Below are positions 10,501 through 18,356 of a DNA stretch of 64,000 nucleotides, one piece after another. The first letter of the stretch is position 1, and each line of letters starts with the position of its first letter. Made by a program: the position numbers and the translations under genes. The DNA comes from Alphaproteobacteria bacterium (lineage in GTDB: Bacteria; Pseudomonadota; Alphaproteobacteria; Rhizobiales; Hyphomicrobiaceae). The DNA lies in contig JAHJSN010000045.1 of the NCBI GenBank assembly GCA_018830445.1, positions 35,362-99,361 on the forward strand, in the 5' to 3' direction. The notes beneath the pieces are model-generated. The model was not told the origin of the DNA. It saw nothing but the letters and a program-made list of their open reading frames with translations, and did not search any database.

Positions 10501-10679
10501 TCGAGTTCTTCGGGTGCGGCACCCGACTGCGTCACGAGGATCTGTACGATAGGGACGTCGATGTTCGGGAAGCGGCGGACGGAGAGGTTATTGAAGCTCG
10601 ACCAGCCGAGCACCATGAGTACGAGGAACAGGACGAGGGAGGGAATCGGCTGGCGTATCGCCCATGCTGAAATATTCAT
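7560..10679 (-). CDS. RND efflux transporter permease (HAE1/AcrB-like)
   Basis: 1039 aa; starts MNISAWAIRQPIPSLVLFLVLMVLGWSSFNNLSVRRFPNIDVPIVQI; typical AcrB TM blocks (VDDAIVEIENI, GIVTKNAIMLVDFA). Confidence 0.95.
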   Translation of the reverse strand: MNISAWAIRQPIPSLVLFLVLMVLGWSSFNNLSVRRFPNIDVPIVQILVTQSGAAPEELETQVAKKIEDAVAGVTGVKHQTSTLTEGSSVTMVEFQLDVDSDRALNDIKDAVARIRTDLPRTIDEPVIQRIEIEGLPIVTYSVRAPSMTIEELSWFVDDTINRRLQSVAGVSAVDRIGGVLREIHVTLDPDRLLSLGITAGDVNAQLRATNIDLAGGRGEIAEREQAIRTLAGKKSVADLAATAIALPGGRNIRLDEIGTVTDSWEEPRTFAVLDGRSVVAFAVSRGKGASDLTVSQAVSKEIEALRADYAAIEIERIDNTVDNTVGTYEATMKTLLEGAALAVFVVFLFLRDLRATVIAAIALPMSIIPAFWAMSAAGFSLNLVSLLAITIVTGILVDDAIVEIENIVRHTRMGKSAYRAALEAADEIGLAVIAITVTIIAVFVPVSFMGGIAGQYFKQFGLTVAFAVFFSLLVARLITPLLAAYFMRPAEPEQKEGWMIKVYTKIVGWTVRHRIVSVLIGLMIFAGSVGSFYLLPSGFLPTEDVGRALLGVELPPGSRIEDTREVTARMTERIKKNPNVRSVFVNGGTILGSGAEVRKATLIINLTDKSKREISQAAIQEQIGRDLAEVPDIRYWFMQDNGQRQFQLVVSGSNTAEVERVGAELTSQAKRIPTLLNVVSTAELDRPELRIYPRTDVAADLGVSTQAISEAIRVATIGDIAANLAKFDVGDRQVPIRVKLPDDARADRGLLENLNVPTASGGSVPLATVARFELSQGPTAIDRYDRNRRILLGADLVGASPLGDAVEAVMNLPVAKNLPEGVVVKQFGDAEIMVEVFEGFAKAMGAGLMMVYAVLVLLFSSFLQPVTILFSLPLSIGGAIVALAITGNPISLPVVIGILMLMGIVTKNAIMLVDFAVEQVKHGVARNDAIIDAGRKRARPIVMTTIAMVGGMVPSALALDAGGEFRAPMAIAVIGGLISSTVLSLLFVPAVYVLMDDIGRLLWRLVSPYVGKTDEPADETFAASKAALPDTAVREPAE

Positions 10680-11956
10680 TTGCCGGCCTCGCTCAGCCGG
10701 GGCGGCGAGGTGAGCGTACGAACGGCATCGCCATCACGCAGGAATGTCCCGGCGCGGGCAACGACGATATCGCCTTCGGCGACGCCTTCGCTGATTTCCA
10801 CCTCGCCATCGGATGTCAGACCGCAAACCACGCGGGTGGTCTTGACTTTTCCGTCGCGGACCACCTGCACGAATGCTTCGCCGTTGTCGAACAGGACAGC
10901 TGAGGTCGGAATGGCGAGGCCGGTGCTGGTTGCGGCGAGGATCGATGCGCGGCCGAAGGCGCCGACTTTCAGTTGCGGGGCGTTGCCGAGAAAGATCCGG
11001 ACGCTACCGAGGCGGGTCGAGGCATCGATTTCGGGCGAGACGAGGCGGACCTTGCCTTCGACGATGCCGGCGCCTGCAACCTCGACCTGGGAGCTCTGGC
11101 CGGCGGTAATGCGCGCGAGTTTAGGTTCGGTGACGGCGGCTTCAAGTTCGATCTCGCCATCGCGGGCGAGGACGAACATCGGCGATTTGGTACCATAGGC
11201 CACATCGCCGATGCGTGCGGTGCGGCGCGTAATCAGTCCGGTCGCCGGTGCGCGGATTTCCGTGCGGGTCAGATTCCAATCCAGTTCGCGCAGTTGGGCT
11301 GCAATCTGGGCTTTTTCCGCTTCGGCGACGAGGACGCCGTCGCGGGCGGTCGAGAGCCCGGCGCGGGCAGTACGGGCAGCGGCCCGGCGCTGATCGAAAA
11401 CGGATTCGGACAAATATTTGCTCTTGCGCAGTGGTTCGGCGCGGGCCAGCTGGGCTTCGGCTTCTTCAAGGGTTGCCTCGGCCTGAGCAATGTTGCTGTT
11501 GGCCTGGGCGATGGTTGCATCGGTGCGCTGCAAGTTGGCCAGCGTCTGCTGTCTGCGCGCCTCCAGCGTTTCCTTTTCGAGGGTTGCAAGCACCTGCCCC
11601 TTGCGCACCGTGTCGCCGGCTTCGGCTTGAAGGGAAACAATGCGCAGCCCCTCGACTTCGGGGGCGATCAGTATCTCCTCGCGCGCAACGAGCGTTCCGG
11701 TCACCATAATGCGTTCAGAGAATGAGCGCGGCGCAACCGTTGCCACCGTTACCGCCGGCGCCAAAGGTGCGGTGCCGTTGGTTTTGCTTTGCCCCGCGGG
11801 CTCCGATTGATCGTGCGCAAGCTTTGCGGCAACCTCTTTCGCCTTGCCCGACAGCTGATCGAACTTGGTGTTCAGGTCGATTTTGCCGGTCGCGTGCAGG
11901 GCGGCCAGAGACGACCCGAAAGCGATCAGCACCGCCAGGAAGATCCACTTCTTCAT
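10676..11956 (-). CDS. RND efflux periplasmic adaptor subunit
   Basis: HlyD_D23-like LNLTRTEIRAPATGLITRRTARIGDVA; coupled to the RND permease. Confidence 0.92.
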   Translation of the reverse strand: MKKWIFLAVLIAFGSSLAALHATGKIDLNTKFDQLSGKAKEVAAKLAHDQSEPAGQSKTNGTAPLAPAVTVATVAPRSFSERIMVTGTLVAREEILIAPEVEGLRIVSLQAEAGDTVRKGQVLATLEKETLEARRQQTLANLQRTDATIAQANSNIAQAEATLEEAEAQLARAEPLRKSKYLSESVFDQRRAAARTARAGLSTARDGVLVAEAEKAQIAAQLRELDWNLTRTEIRAPATGLITRRTARIGDVAYGTKSPMFVLARDGEIELEAAVTEPKLARITAGQSSQVEVAGAGIVEGKVRLVSPEIDASTRLGSVRIFLGNAPQLKVGAFGRASILAATSTGLAIPTSAVLFDNGEAFVQVVRDGKVKTTRVVCGLTSDGEVEISEGVAEGDIVVARAGTFLRDGDAVRTLTSPPRLSEAGK

Positions 11957-12621
11957 GACTGCTCCTCCAGGAGCCTGGCAGGTGATGTCGCTGTGGCATC
12001 TGCTGCGGCGCCGGCCTGCTGAGGATTGATGAGTGCGCCCACCGCCTTCAGAACGGTGGCCATCAGATCGCGTCCGTTGAAATCGGGATCAACGGCACGG
12101 CGCCAGAACATGCCTTCACCAATGATGCAAAGGGTCTGGGCGATGACCTTCGGTTCGGCGACCGGGGCAATCCGGCCTTCGCGGGTGGCGCGGTCAATCA
12201 GGTCGGTGAAGCTTTCGATGACGAAGCGGTCGCAGGCGAGGAAGAGTTCGGCGATTTTCTCGTTGCGGGTCGCCTCGGCGGCGATCTCGAGGTTGAGGAT
12301 GCGCTTATATTGGGGTTCGTCGACCGCATAGTGCTCCCCGAGCGCGCCGAGTGCGGCTGTGAAGTCGGGGGCATTGGCCAGTTCGCCGAACTGAGTGGTA
12401 AGTTCGGCGCGATTTCTTTCCACGATGCCGGCGATCAAGGCTTCCTTGGATTCGAAATGGACGTACAGCGCGCCAGGGCTGATGCCGGCTTCGGCGCAAA
12501 TGTCGGCCATCGTGCAGCGGTGGAACCCGGATTGGGCAAAGCACCGCTCGGCAGCATCGAGGATGTGCCCACGGCGGGCCTCAAGTGTTTCCGGCTTCAG
12601 TTTAGGCATTTTCGCGGTCAA
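11953..12621 (-). CDS. TetR/AcrR-family regulator of the RND operon
   Basis: N-terminal HTH: ARRGHILDAAERCFAQSGFHRCTMADICAEAGISPGALYVHFESKEALI. Confidence 0.92.
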   Translation of the reverse strand: MTAKMPKLKPETLEARRGHILDAAERCFAQSGFHRCTMADICAEAGISPGALYVHFESKEALIAGIVERNRAELTTQFGELANAPDFTAALGALGEHYAVDEPQYKRILNLEIAAEATRNEKIAELFLACDRFVIESFTDLIDRATREGRIAPVAEPKVIAQTLCIIGEGMFWRRAVDPDFNGRDLMATVLKAVGALINPQQAGAAADATATSPARLLEEQS

Positions 12622-12693
12622 CTCGTTGTTGGTTGGCTTGTTCAGGCATCACGCGCGCCCTGCGACCAGGAACTGATCGATCACTCGATATGC

Positions 12694-12711
12694 AAAACGA
12701 ATGTTCGTTTT
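12694..12711. promoter_or_regulatory. probable TetR-type operator
   Basis: aaaacgaatgttcgtttt: perfect 8-bp arms with 2-nt spacer, upstream of the TetR start. Confidence 0.6.
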
Positions 12712-12837
12712 ATGTCTGAATTGAAATGTGGCAATTCAACACTGTGGGTGATGGTGAACGACCTCTTTGGGTACAAGGCGTTGCGGCCGAACCTCTCTGC
12801 GGAGGCGCGATTCAACGGCCTGGGATGGGGAAACTCC

Positions 12838-12901
12838 TAGTGTTCTGGATCAGACGCTTGCCTCCGGTGGCAAGTGGAGCAACGTCTGTGAATCCAGAAC
12901 G
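12838..12901 (+). repeat. palindromic repeat family E, copy 1
   Basis: tagtgttctggatcagacgcttgcc...ggcaagtggagcaacgtctgtgaatccagaac. Confidence 0.75.
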
Positions 12902-12918
12902 CAAACAAAAAATTAAGC

Positions 12919-12996
12919 TAGTGTGGCGTCGCGCCTTAATTGACCTGTTGGTGCCGCACAGGAGTTGTCAATTGAGGCGCGCTGAACGCCACACTA
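12919..12996 (-). repeat. palindromic repeat family B, copy 2 (inverted relative to copy 1)
   Basis: tagtgtggcgtcgcgccttaattgac...gtcaattgaggcgcgctgaacgccacacta. Confidence 0.85.
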
Positions 12997-13010
12997 AACC
13001 ATTGTTTTCG

Positions 13011-13086
13011 CTAGTGGCCTTCATGTCTCGCCTAAATCGTCAGCGGTTGCGGCCAGCACGCCGATTTAGGCGAGACAGGCCACTAG
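13011..13086 (-). repeat. palindromic repeat family A, copy 2 (inverted)
   Basis: ctagtggccttcatgtctcgcctaaatcg...cgatttaggcgagacaggccactag. Confidence 0.85.
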
Positions 13087-13421
13087 GCTCTGATCGTCTA
13101 TCCTGTTGAAAGTTCCGGTATCGCGGCGGCGAGGCAGCCGAAGCGGGTGAGGCCGCCGCCACTGCCGCCGCCAGCCTCGGCGCGGTCGATCCAGCGGTGC
13201 CAGCCGAGATAATTGGCGCGGTATTTCGTTCGCCGCGTTTTAATTGATGCGGCAGATTTGAATAACGGATTGGAGAAGTCTGGGCCGAAGCGCCGCCGAC
13301 CAGGTGAAATGCCGGTGCGTTGCAGGGCGATCGGCGCTCAGGCAATGACGGCGGCAAAAGCATGCCGCTGTGCCGTGACGACGACACCCAGTTCCATCCA
13401 GCACGTGATCTCGTTCTGGCA

Positions 13422-14075
13422 TCATATCCGGACGAACGGCTGCAGCAGTCTCCCAGACAGACCATTGAGGCTCAAGGTGCCCTCCAACGCCACCAGACAG
13501 ATGCAGGTTTCACCATCTTCGACCACGGGCTGGTGATCAACGCTGCCGTCGGCCTCTTCGATATCTCCGGGATGGAAGCGGCCATGCTCATGGACATAGG
13601 CCCCGGTCAGCACCAGGGTCAGTTCCGTACCGGTGTGAGTATGATCGGGCATCCGGGTTCCAGGCTGCGCCTTCAAGAGGAACACCCGTGCACCGCTGTT
13701 GCCGGGGATCTCGAAATCCCGGCGATGGATCCCAGGTCCGATCCATTGCCAGTCACCTATTGCATAAGAACGGACTGCCCGGGGCAGGAACCGAACAGCC
13801 GTCGGAGCCGGCACGGTTGCTTGAGCCGATTCGACGGGCCTGCCGCCTTCATAGGCGATCCGGGCAAGCGCCCGCGACACGGCCCCGGGGTCGACAGGCA
13901 CGGGCTTGATCGTTTCAAGCAGGCATCCACCGACCGTCTCCATAGTGTGCAGGTCTGCTTGGCAGGCCGGGCACACCTCTATGTGCGCGGCTACGACAAT
14001 CGACCGGCCGAGGTCGAGGCTGCCGTTGGCAAGCTCGACGAGGGTTGCGGTCGTGGGGTGATGGCCAATCGTCAT
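13422..14075 (-). CDS. chrR: ChrR-family anti-sigma factor (zinc anti-sigma domain plus cupin)
   Basis: AHIEVCPACQ HxxxCxxC ZAS motif and C-terminal cupin MPDHTHTGTELTLVLTGAYVHEHGRFHPGDIEE. Confidence 0.85.
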   Translation of the reverse strand: MTIGHHPTTATLVELANGSLDLGRSIVVAAHIEVCPACQADLHTMETVGGCLLETIKPVPVDPGAVSRALARIAYEGGRPVESAQATVPAPTAVRFLPRAVRSYAIGDWQWIGPGIHRRDFEIPGNSGARVFLLKAQPGTRMPDHTHTGTELTLVLTGAYVHEHGRFHPGDIEEADGSVDHQPVVEDGETCICLVALEGTLSLNGLSGRLLQPFVRI

Positions 14076-14245
14076 TGAAGTCCGGTCTCTGGCGGCTGAT
14101 GCTTTCGAATTCCGAAACGACCGCCACCAATGGATGGATCATTTCGCTCGCCATTTTTCTGGGCGCAGGTGTCATGTTCGCGACTGTCGGGCCCGATCAT
14201 CCGCAAACGCCCATGAACTGCCGCGTTAATAGTCAGTTTACATTG

Positions 14246-14276
14246 TGATCCAGTGGCATGACCGGCAGCGTAGGTT
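14246..14276 (+). promoter_or_regulatory. candidate RpoE/ChrR-type ECF promoter upstream of the oxidoreductase/DUF1365/CFA operon
   Basis: Exact TGATCC at 14246-14251, then tag gtt at 14271-14276 (19-nt spacer); -10 match is weak. Confidence 0.35.
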
Positions 14277-14330
14277 TGACCAGGATGCGCCCGGATCAGT
14301 CAGTTGCCGGCGCTTTGACAAGGGCGTGAG

Positions 14331-15695
14331 ATGCTATCGGGCGAAGGTGCTCCTCTTAAAATTGCAGTCATCGGATCGGGGATCTCCGGCCTGTCGGCAG
14401 CGTGGCTTCTCGGCAAGCGCCACAAGGTGACTCTGTTCGAGCGCGACCATCGCCCTGGCGGTCACTCCAACACCGTCGATGTGAAGCTGGCAAATGATGT
14501 TGTCCCTGTCGATACTGGTTTCATCGTATTCAACGAGCCGGCCTACCCTAATCTGACGGCATTCTTCCGGCATCTGGAGGTGGCAACCGCTGCCACCGAC
14601 ATGAGCTTTGCCGTCTCGCTTGGCGGCGGCAGGACCGAATACGCTGGCGGTACGCTCTCCGGACTGGTGGCCCAGCCGGCAAACCTTCTGCGTTCGCGAT
14701 ACTGGTCCATGCTGCTCGACATCGTGCGCTTCTATAAGACCGCACCGGGTTTGGTCGGCACCGCTGCGGCGCATGACATGACGCTTGGCGACCTGCTCGA
14801 AGCAGGTGGATTTGGCCACGCCCTTCGCGACGATCACATCCTGCCGATGGCCGGTGCAATCTGGTCGGCTCCGGCAACGGCAATGCTCGATTACCCTGCG
14901 CTCTCGTTCGTGCGGTTCTTCGAAAACCACGGACTGTTTAACCTCGCGCGACGCCCCCTTTGGCAAACGGTGGTCGGCGGCAGCCGCCGCTACGTCTCCC
15001 GCATCTTGGATGATTTCTCCGGCGACGTGCGGCTCGGCTCGCAGGCGGTCCGGATCCGGCGGACTGCTGCTGGCGTGAGCGTGATGGTGGCGGGAGCCGA
15101 GGCCGAAGCTTTCGACCACGCGGTGATCGCGACGCATGCCGATCAGGCAATCGAAATGCTGAGCGATGCTGACGAGTTCGAGCGTCGGTTGCTGGGCGCG
15201 TTCCGCTATACGCGCAATCGGGCCGTGCTGCATTCCGATCCGGCCTTTATGCCACGGCGCCGCCGCGCATGGGCAAGTTGGAATTATCTGACGACGGAAA
15301 GCGGCAGCAACGCGCCGCACTCATCAGTGACCTATTGGATGAACCGGTTACAGCCGCTCAACACCGACGCAGGGCTGTTCGTGACGCTAGATCCGCCAGC
15401 GCAGCCAAAAGCAGCGCTCATCCATCACCAGGAAATCTACGAGCATCCCTTGTTCGACGCAGCGGCACACCGGGCCCAACAGCAGCTTTGGTCCTTGCAG
15501 GGTGTTCGCCGCACCTGGTTCTGCGGCTCATATTTCGGAGCCGGATTCCACGAAGACGGACTGCAATCGGGCCTGGCTGTTGCAGAGCAGCTGGCCGGTG
15601 TGCGCAGGCCCTGGCAGGTGGCCGGTGAATCTGGCCGCATCTTCCTCGGCCCGCCCGCCGGACTGCGTTCGGAAATTCTCGAGGCAGCAGAATGA
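14331..15695 (+). CDS. FAD/NAD(P)-binding amine-oxidase-like oxidoreductase
   Basis: KIAVIGSGISGLSAAWLLGKRHKVTLFERDHRPGGHSNTVD dinucleotide-binding fold. Confidence 0.88.
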   Translation: MLSGEGAPLKIAVIGSGISGLSAAWLLGKRHKVTLFERDHRPGGHSNTVDVKLANDVVPVDTGFIVFNEPAYPNLTAFFRHLEVATAATDMSFAVSLGGGRTEYAGGTLSGLVAQPANLLRSRYWSMLLDIVRFYKTAPGLVGTAAAHDMTLGDLLEAGGFGHALRDDHILPMAGAIWSAPATAMLDYPALSFVRFFENHGLFNLARRPLWQTVVGGSRRYVSRILDDFSGDVRLGSQAVRIRRTAAGVSVMVAGAEAEAFDHAVIATHADQAIEMLSDADEFERRLLGAFRYTRNRAVLHSDPAFMPRRRRAWASWNYLTTESGSNAPHSSVTYWMNRLQPLNTDAGLFVTLDPPAQPKAALIHHQEIYEHPLFDAAAHRAQQQLWSLQGVRRTWFCGSYFGAGFHEDGLQSGLAVAEQLAGVRRPWQVAGESGRIFLGPPAGLRSEILEAAE

Positions 15696-16540
15696 CCCGC
15701 CGTTCAAGACTCTACGTCGGCCACGTCATGCATCGCCGTCTCAGGCCGCGCCGGCACGCGTTGCGCTATCGCTGCTTCTGGACGCTGATCGATCTCGATG
15801 AACTCCCCGCTCTCGGGCGTTCGTTGCGTTTGTTCGGCTACAATCGCCTGGCGCCGATCAGTTTTCACGCCTCCGATCATGGCGACGGCAGGCCCGATAA
15901 TCTGCGCGGCTACGTCGACGCCAGGCTTTCCGACGCCGGGATCGACATCGGCAGCGGCGCCGTGCGGCTCCTCTGCATGCCCCGCGTCGCAGGCTATGCG
16001 TTCAATCCGCTCAGTATTTTCTTTTGCTACGGGCAGGATGCAGCACTTCGCGCCATCCTCTGGGAGGTCAATAACACCTTCGGGGAACGCCACAGTTATC
16101 TCATCGAGGCGGCGGCAAATTCGAGCGGCCTCGTCGAACAGGAATGCGCCAAGGAGTTCTTCGTTTCCCCCTTCCTGGACCAACCGCTCACCTATGCCTT
16201 CCGCGTCAGCGGGCCAGGTGACGACGTCTCGGTGGTCATCAACACGAATGACGAACAGGGGCTGCTGCTGGTCGCCGCATTGTCCGGGAAGGCTCGCGAA
16301 ATGACCGATTCCAACCTGCTCGGCATCCTGGTTCGCCAGCCCTTCGTAACGCTGAAAGTAACCGCGGCAATTCACTGGGAAGCCCTGAAGCTTTGGCTGA
16401 AGGGCATCGATCTGCGACACAAACCGCCGCCGCCGCGCCAGTCTGTGACGGTCGTGCGCCCCAGCCCGGCGATCGCCTGCACGCCAGTAATGTCATCCAA
16501 CGAGCGAGCAACCCCAGCAGAATGCCAAACGACACAATGA
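15692..16540 (+). CDS. DUF1365 family protein
   Basis: LYVGHVMHRRLRPRRHALRYRCFWTLIDLDEL; NPLSIFFCYG; coupled to neighbours by ATGA overlaps. Confidence 0.9.
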   Translation: MTRRSRLYVGHVMHRRLRPRRHALRYRCFWTLIDLDELPALGRSLRLFGYNRLAPISFHASDHGDGRPDNLRGYVDARLSDAGIDIGSGAVRLLCMPRVAGYAFNPLSIFFCYGQDAALRAILWEVNNTFGERHSYLIEAAANSSGLVEQECAKEFFVSPFLDQPLTYAFRVSGPGDDVSVVINTNDEQGLLLVAALSGKAREMTDSNLLGILVRQPFVTLKVTAAIHWEALKLWLKGIDLRHKPPPPRQSVTVVRPSPAIACTPVMSSNERATPAECQTTQ

Positions 16541-17787
16541 CCCGATACGACCGACCGCAAGCAACGGTAGCGCAATCCCCCGTCCACCTCGCGCCCGGCA
16601 GGCCGGCGGCAATTTTCAGGAATCTGCTGCCTCAGCGGTGCACCGCCGGTCAGCTGACAATTCGCCTGCCCTCGCATGATGAAATCGTGTGCGCCTCTCC
16701 TGACCCAGGTCCGCATGCGCATATCGATATTCGGCGTTGGCGTGGATTGCGGCGCATTGCGCTGGGCGGCAATCTCGGCTTCGCGCAGGCCTTCATCGAT
16801 GGCGATTGCGCGTGCGGCGATCTTCACAGTCTGTTTGCCTGGGCGCTTGCCAACGACAGCGTTGTTTCACGGTTCGGATCGGGCTCCGCATTGCTGCGTT
16901 GGCTTGCCCGCCAGCTGCACCGGATGAACGCCAACACGCCTCGCGGCAGCCGTCGCAACATCGCGGCGCATTACGACCTGGGCAATGAGTTCTACGAAAA
17001 GTGGCTCGATGCCGGCATGAACTATTCATCGGCGCTTTACACCTGCGATCATGACGCCTCGCTGGAGGCCGCGCAGACCGCAAAGCTCGACCGCGTTATT
17101 GAACTCTTGGATCTGCAGGGCAGCGAGCGGGTTCTAGAGATCGGCTGCGGGTGGGGTTCGCTTGCCGAGCGGTTGCTCGCGCGGCCGGTCGCAAGTATCA
17201 CCGCACTCACCTTGTCGCAGAGGCAGCTCGAATTCACCCGCCGGCGACTGGCGCGCGCACATGAGGCCGGACGCGCCGACGTGCGGCTGCAGGACTACCG
17301 GCACGTCGAGGGGGCCTACGAGCGCATCGCGTCCATCGAGATGCTGGAAGCCGTCGGGCAACGCTACTGGCCGCTCTATTTCGACACCTTGCGGCACCGG
17401 CTTGTGCCTGGCGGAATTGCCGTGCTGCAGGTGATAACGATCAGGCCGGATCGCTTTGACGCCTACGCCCGCGATCCGGATTTTATCCAGCGCTACATTT
17501 TTCCCGGCGGCATGCTGCCGACCGTCCCCATCCTCAAACAACAAATCGCCAACGCAGGCCTGGAGCTGGCTTCAATGGAAAACTTCGGGCAGTCATATGC
17601 CAGGACGTTGACCGAATGGCAGTCGAGGTTCCTGTCCGCCTGGCCACAGTTGCAGGTCATCGGCTTCGACGAGCGCTTCCAGCGCATGTGGACCTACTAT
17701 TTCACGTACTGCGTGGCGGGTTTCCAGGCCGGTGAACTCGATGTCGGACTTTACCGCATCGAACGCCCGAAACTTTCGGCGGATTAA
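16537..17787 (+). CDS. cfa: cyclopropane-fatty-acyl-phospholipid synthase family (SAM-dependent)
   Basis: NIAAHYDLGNEFYEKWLDAGMNYSSALY; VLEIGCGWGSLAERL; SIEMLEAVGQRYWPLYF. Start could also be 16522. Confidence 0.9.
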   Translation: MTRYDRPQATVAQSPVHLAPGRPAAIFRNLLPQRCTAGQLTIRLPSHDEIVCASPDPGPHAHIDIRRWRGLRRIALGGNLGFAQAFIDGDCACGDLHSLFAWALANDSVVSRFGSGSALLRWLARQLHRMNANTPRGSRRNIAAHYDLGNEFYEKWLDAGMNYSSALYTCDHDASLEAAQTAKLDRVIELLDLQGSERVLEIGCGWGSLAERLLARPVASITALTLSQRQLEFTRRRLARAHEAGRADVRLQDYRHVEGAYERIASIEMLEAVGQRYWPLYFDTLRHRLVPGGIAVLQVITIRPDRFDAYARDPDFIQRYIFPGGMLPTVPILKQQIANAGLELASMENFGQSYARTLTEWQSRFLSAWPQLQVIGFDERFQRMWTYYFTYCVAGFQAGELDVGLYRIERPKLSAD

Positions 17788-17990
17788 GCAGGCTCGGATG
17801 GCGAATAAGGGGGAGGCACATTCCCGCGCGGCGAAATCCGCCGTGTGACCCCAGTGTGACCCCAGAGAAAATTGGCGGTGGCGAAGAACCCGAAGAGCCC
17901 AGCGGGCTATGTCGCCCCCGTTCTGCGACCCATGTGCGACCCGCGCCAAATTGACGAAATCGCAAAACCCTCGCAAACCCCCGGAAACAT

Positions 17991-18066
17991 TGGTGCCGCT
18001 TGCGTGACTCGAACACGCGACCCCGTCATTACGAATGACGTGCTCTACCAACTGAGCTAAAGCGGC
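17991..18066 (-). tRNA. tRNA-Thr (anticodon CGT), CCA encoded
   Basis: Minus strand gccgctttagctcagttggtagagcacgtcattcgtaatgacggggtcgcgtgttcgagtcacgcaagcggcacca; cloverleaf complete. Confidence 0.95.
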
Positions 18067-18356
18067 AACCCAACACGACCTTGGACCGTCAACACAAGCT
18101 TGCGCAGTGTTGAGCAAAGGAAGTGTTGGTATTCAGCAACTCATATCCGCCCGGCAGTGCCAGACGCGATTCGAGGGTTGTTTATCGCAGTTCGGCGATC
18201 CGTCAAAGCGCCTTGTCAAACCGCAAGGGCCAGCGGATCTCCGGCTCGACCGCAACCGAAGACGCCGGAATATAGCCTGCGAACCCCGATTGCAACCCCT
18301 CTTTGAATGGCTCGTTTCGCCGCTTCGAGCAATTCGCCGCGCTGATACGGCGAACG

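Noticed and set aside
9138-10670. 510-aa + strand ORF
   Set aside because: Antisense to the well-supported RND permease; composition (H/D/G/R-rich) is typical of a shadow ORF in GC-rich DNA.
7323-13086. AB blocks on both sides of the RND operon in opposite orientation, as ends of a composite transposon
   Set aside because: The enclosed genes look like ordinary chromosomal genes, there is no transposase, and the same blocks occur at unrelated loci; inverted placement is probably coincidental.
17843-17864. Tandem gtgtgacccca x2 downstream of tRNA-Thr, reminiscent of an integration scar
   Set aside because: No integrase remnant or duplicated tRNA 3' end was found; too weak to call an attachment site.
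17593-18117. Minus ORFs across the tRNA-Thr region
   Set aside because: They translate through the tRNA (the opposite strand gives the familiar tRNA artefact CVTRTRDPVITNDVLYQLS).
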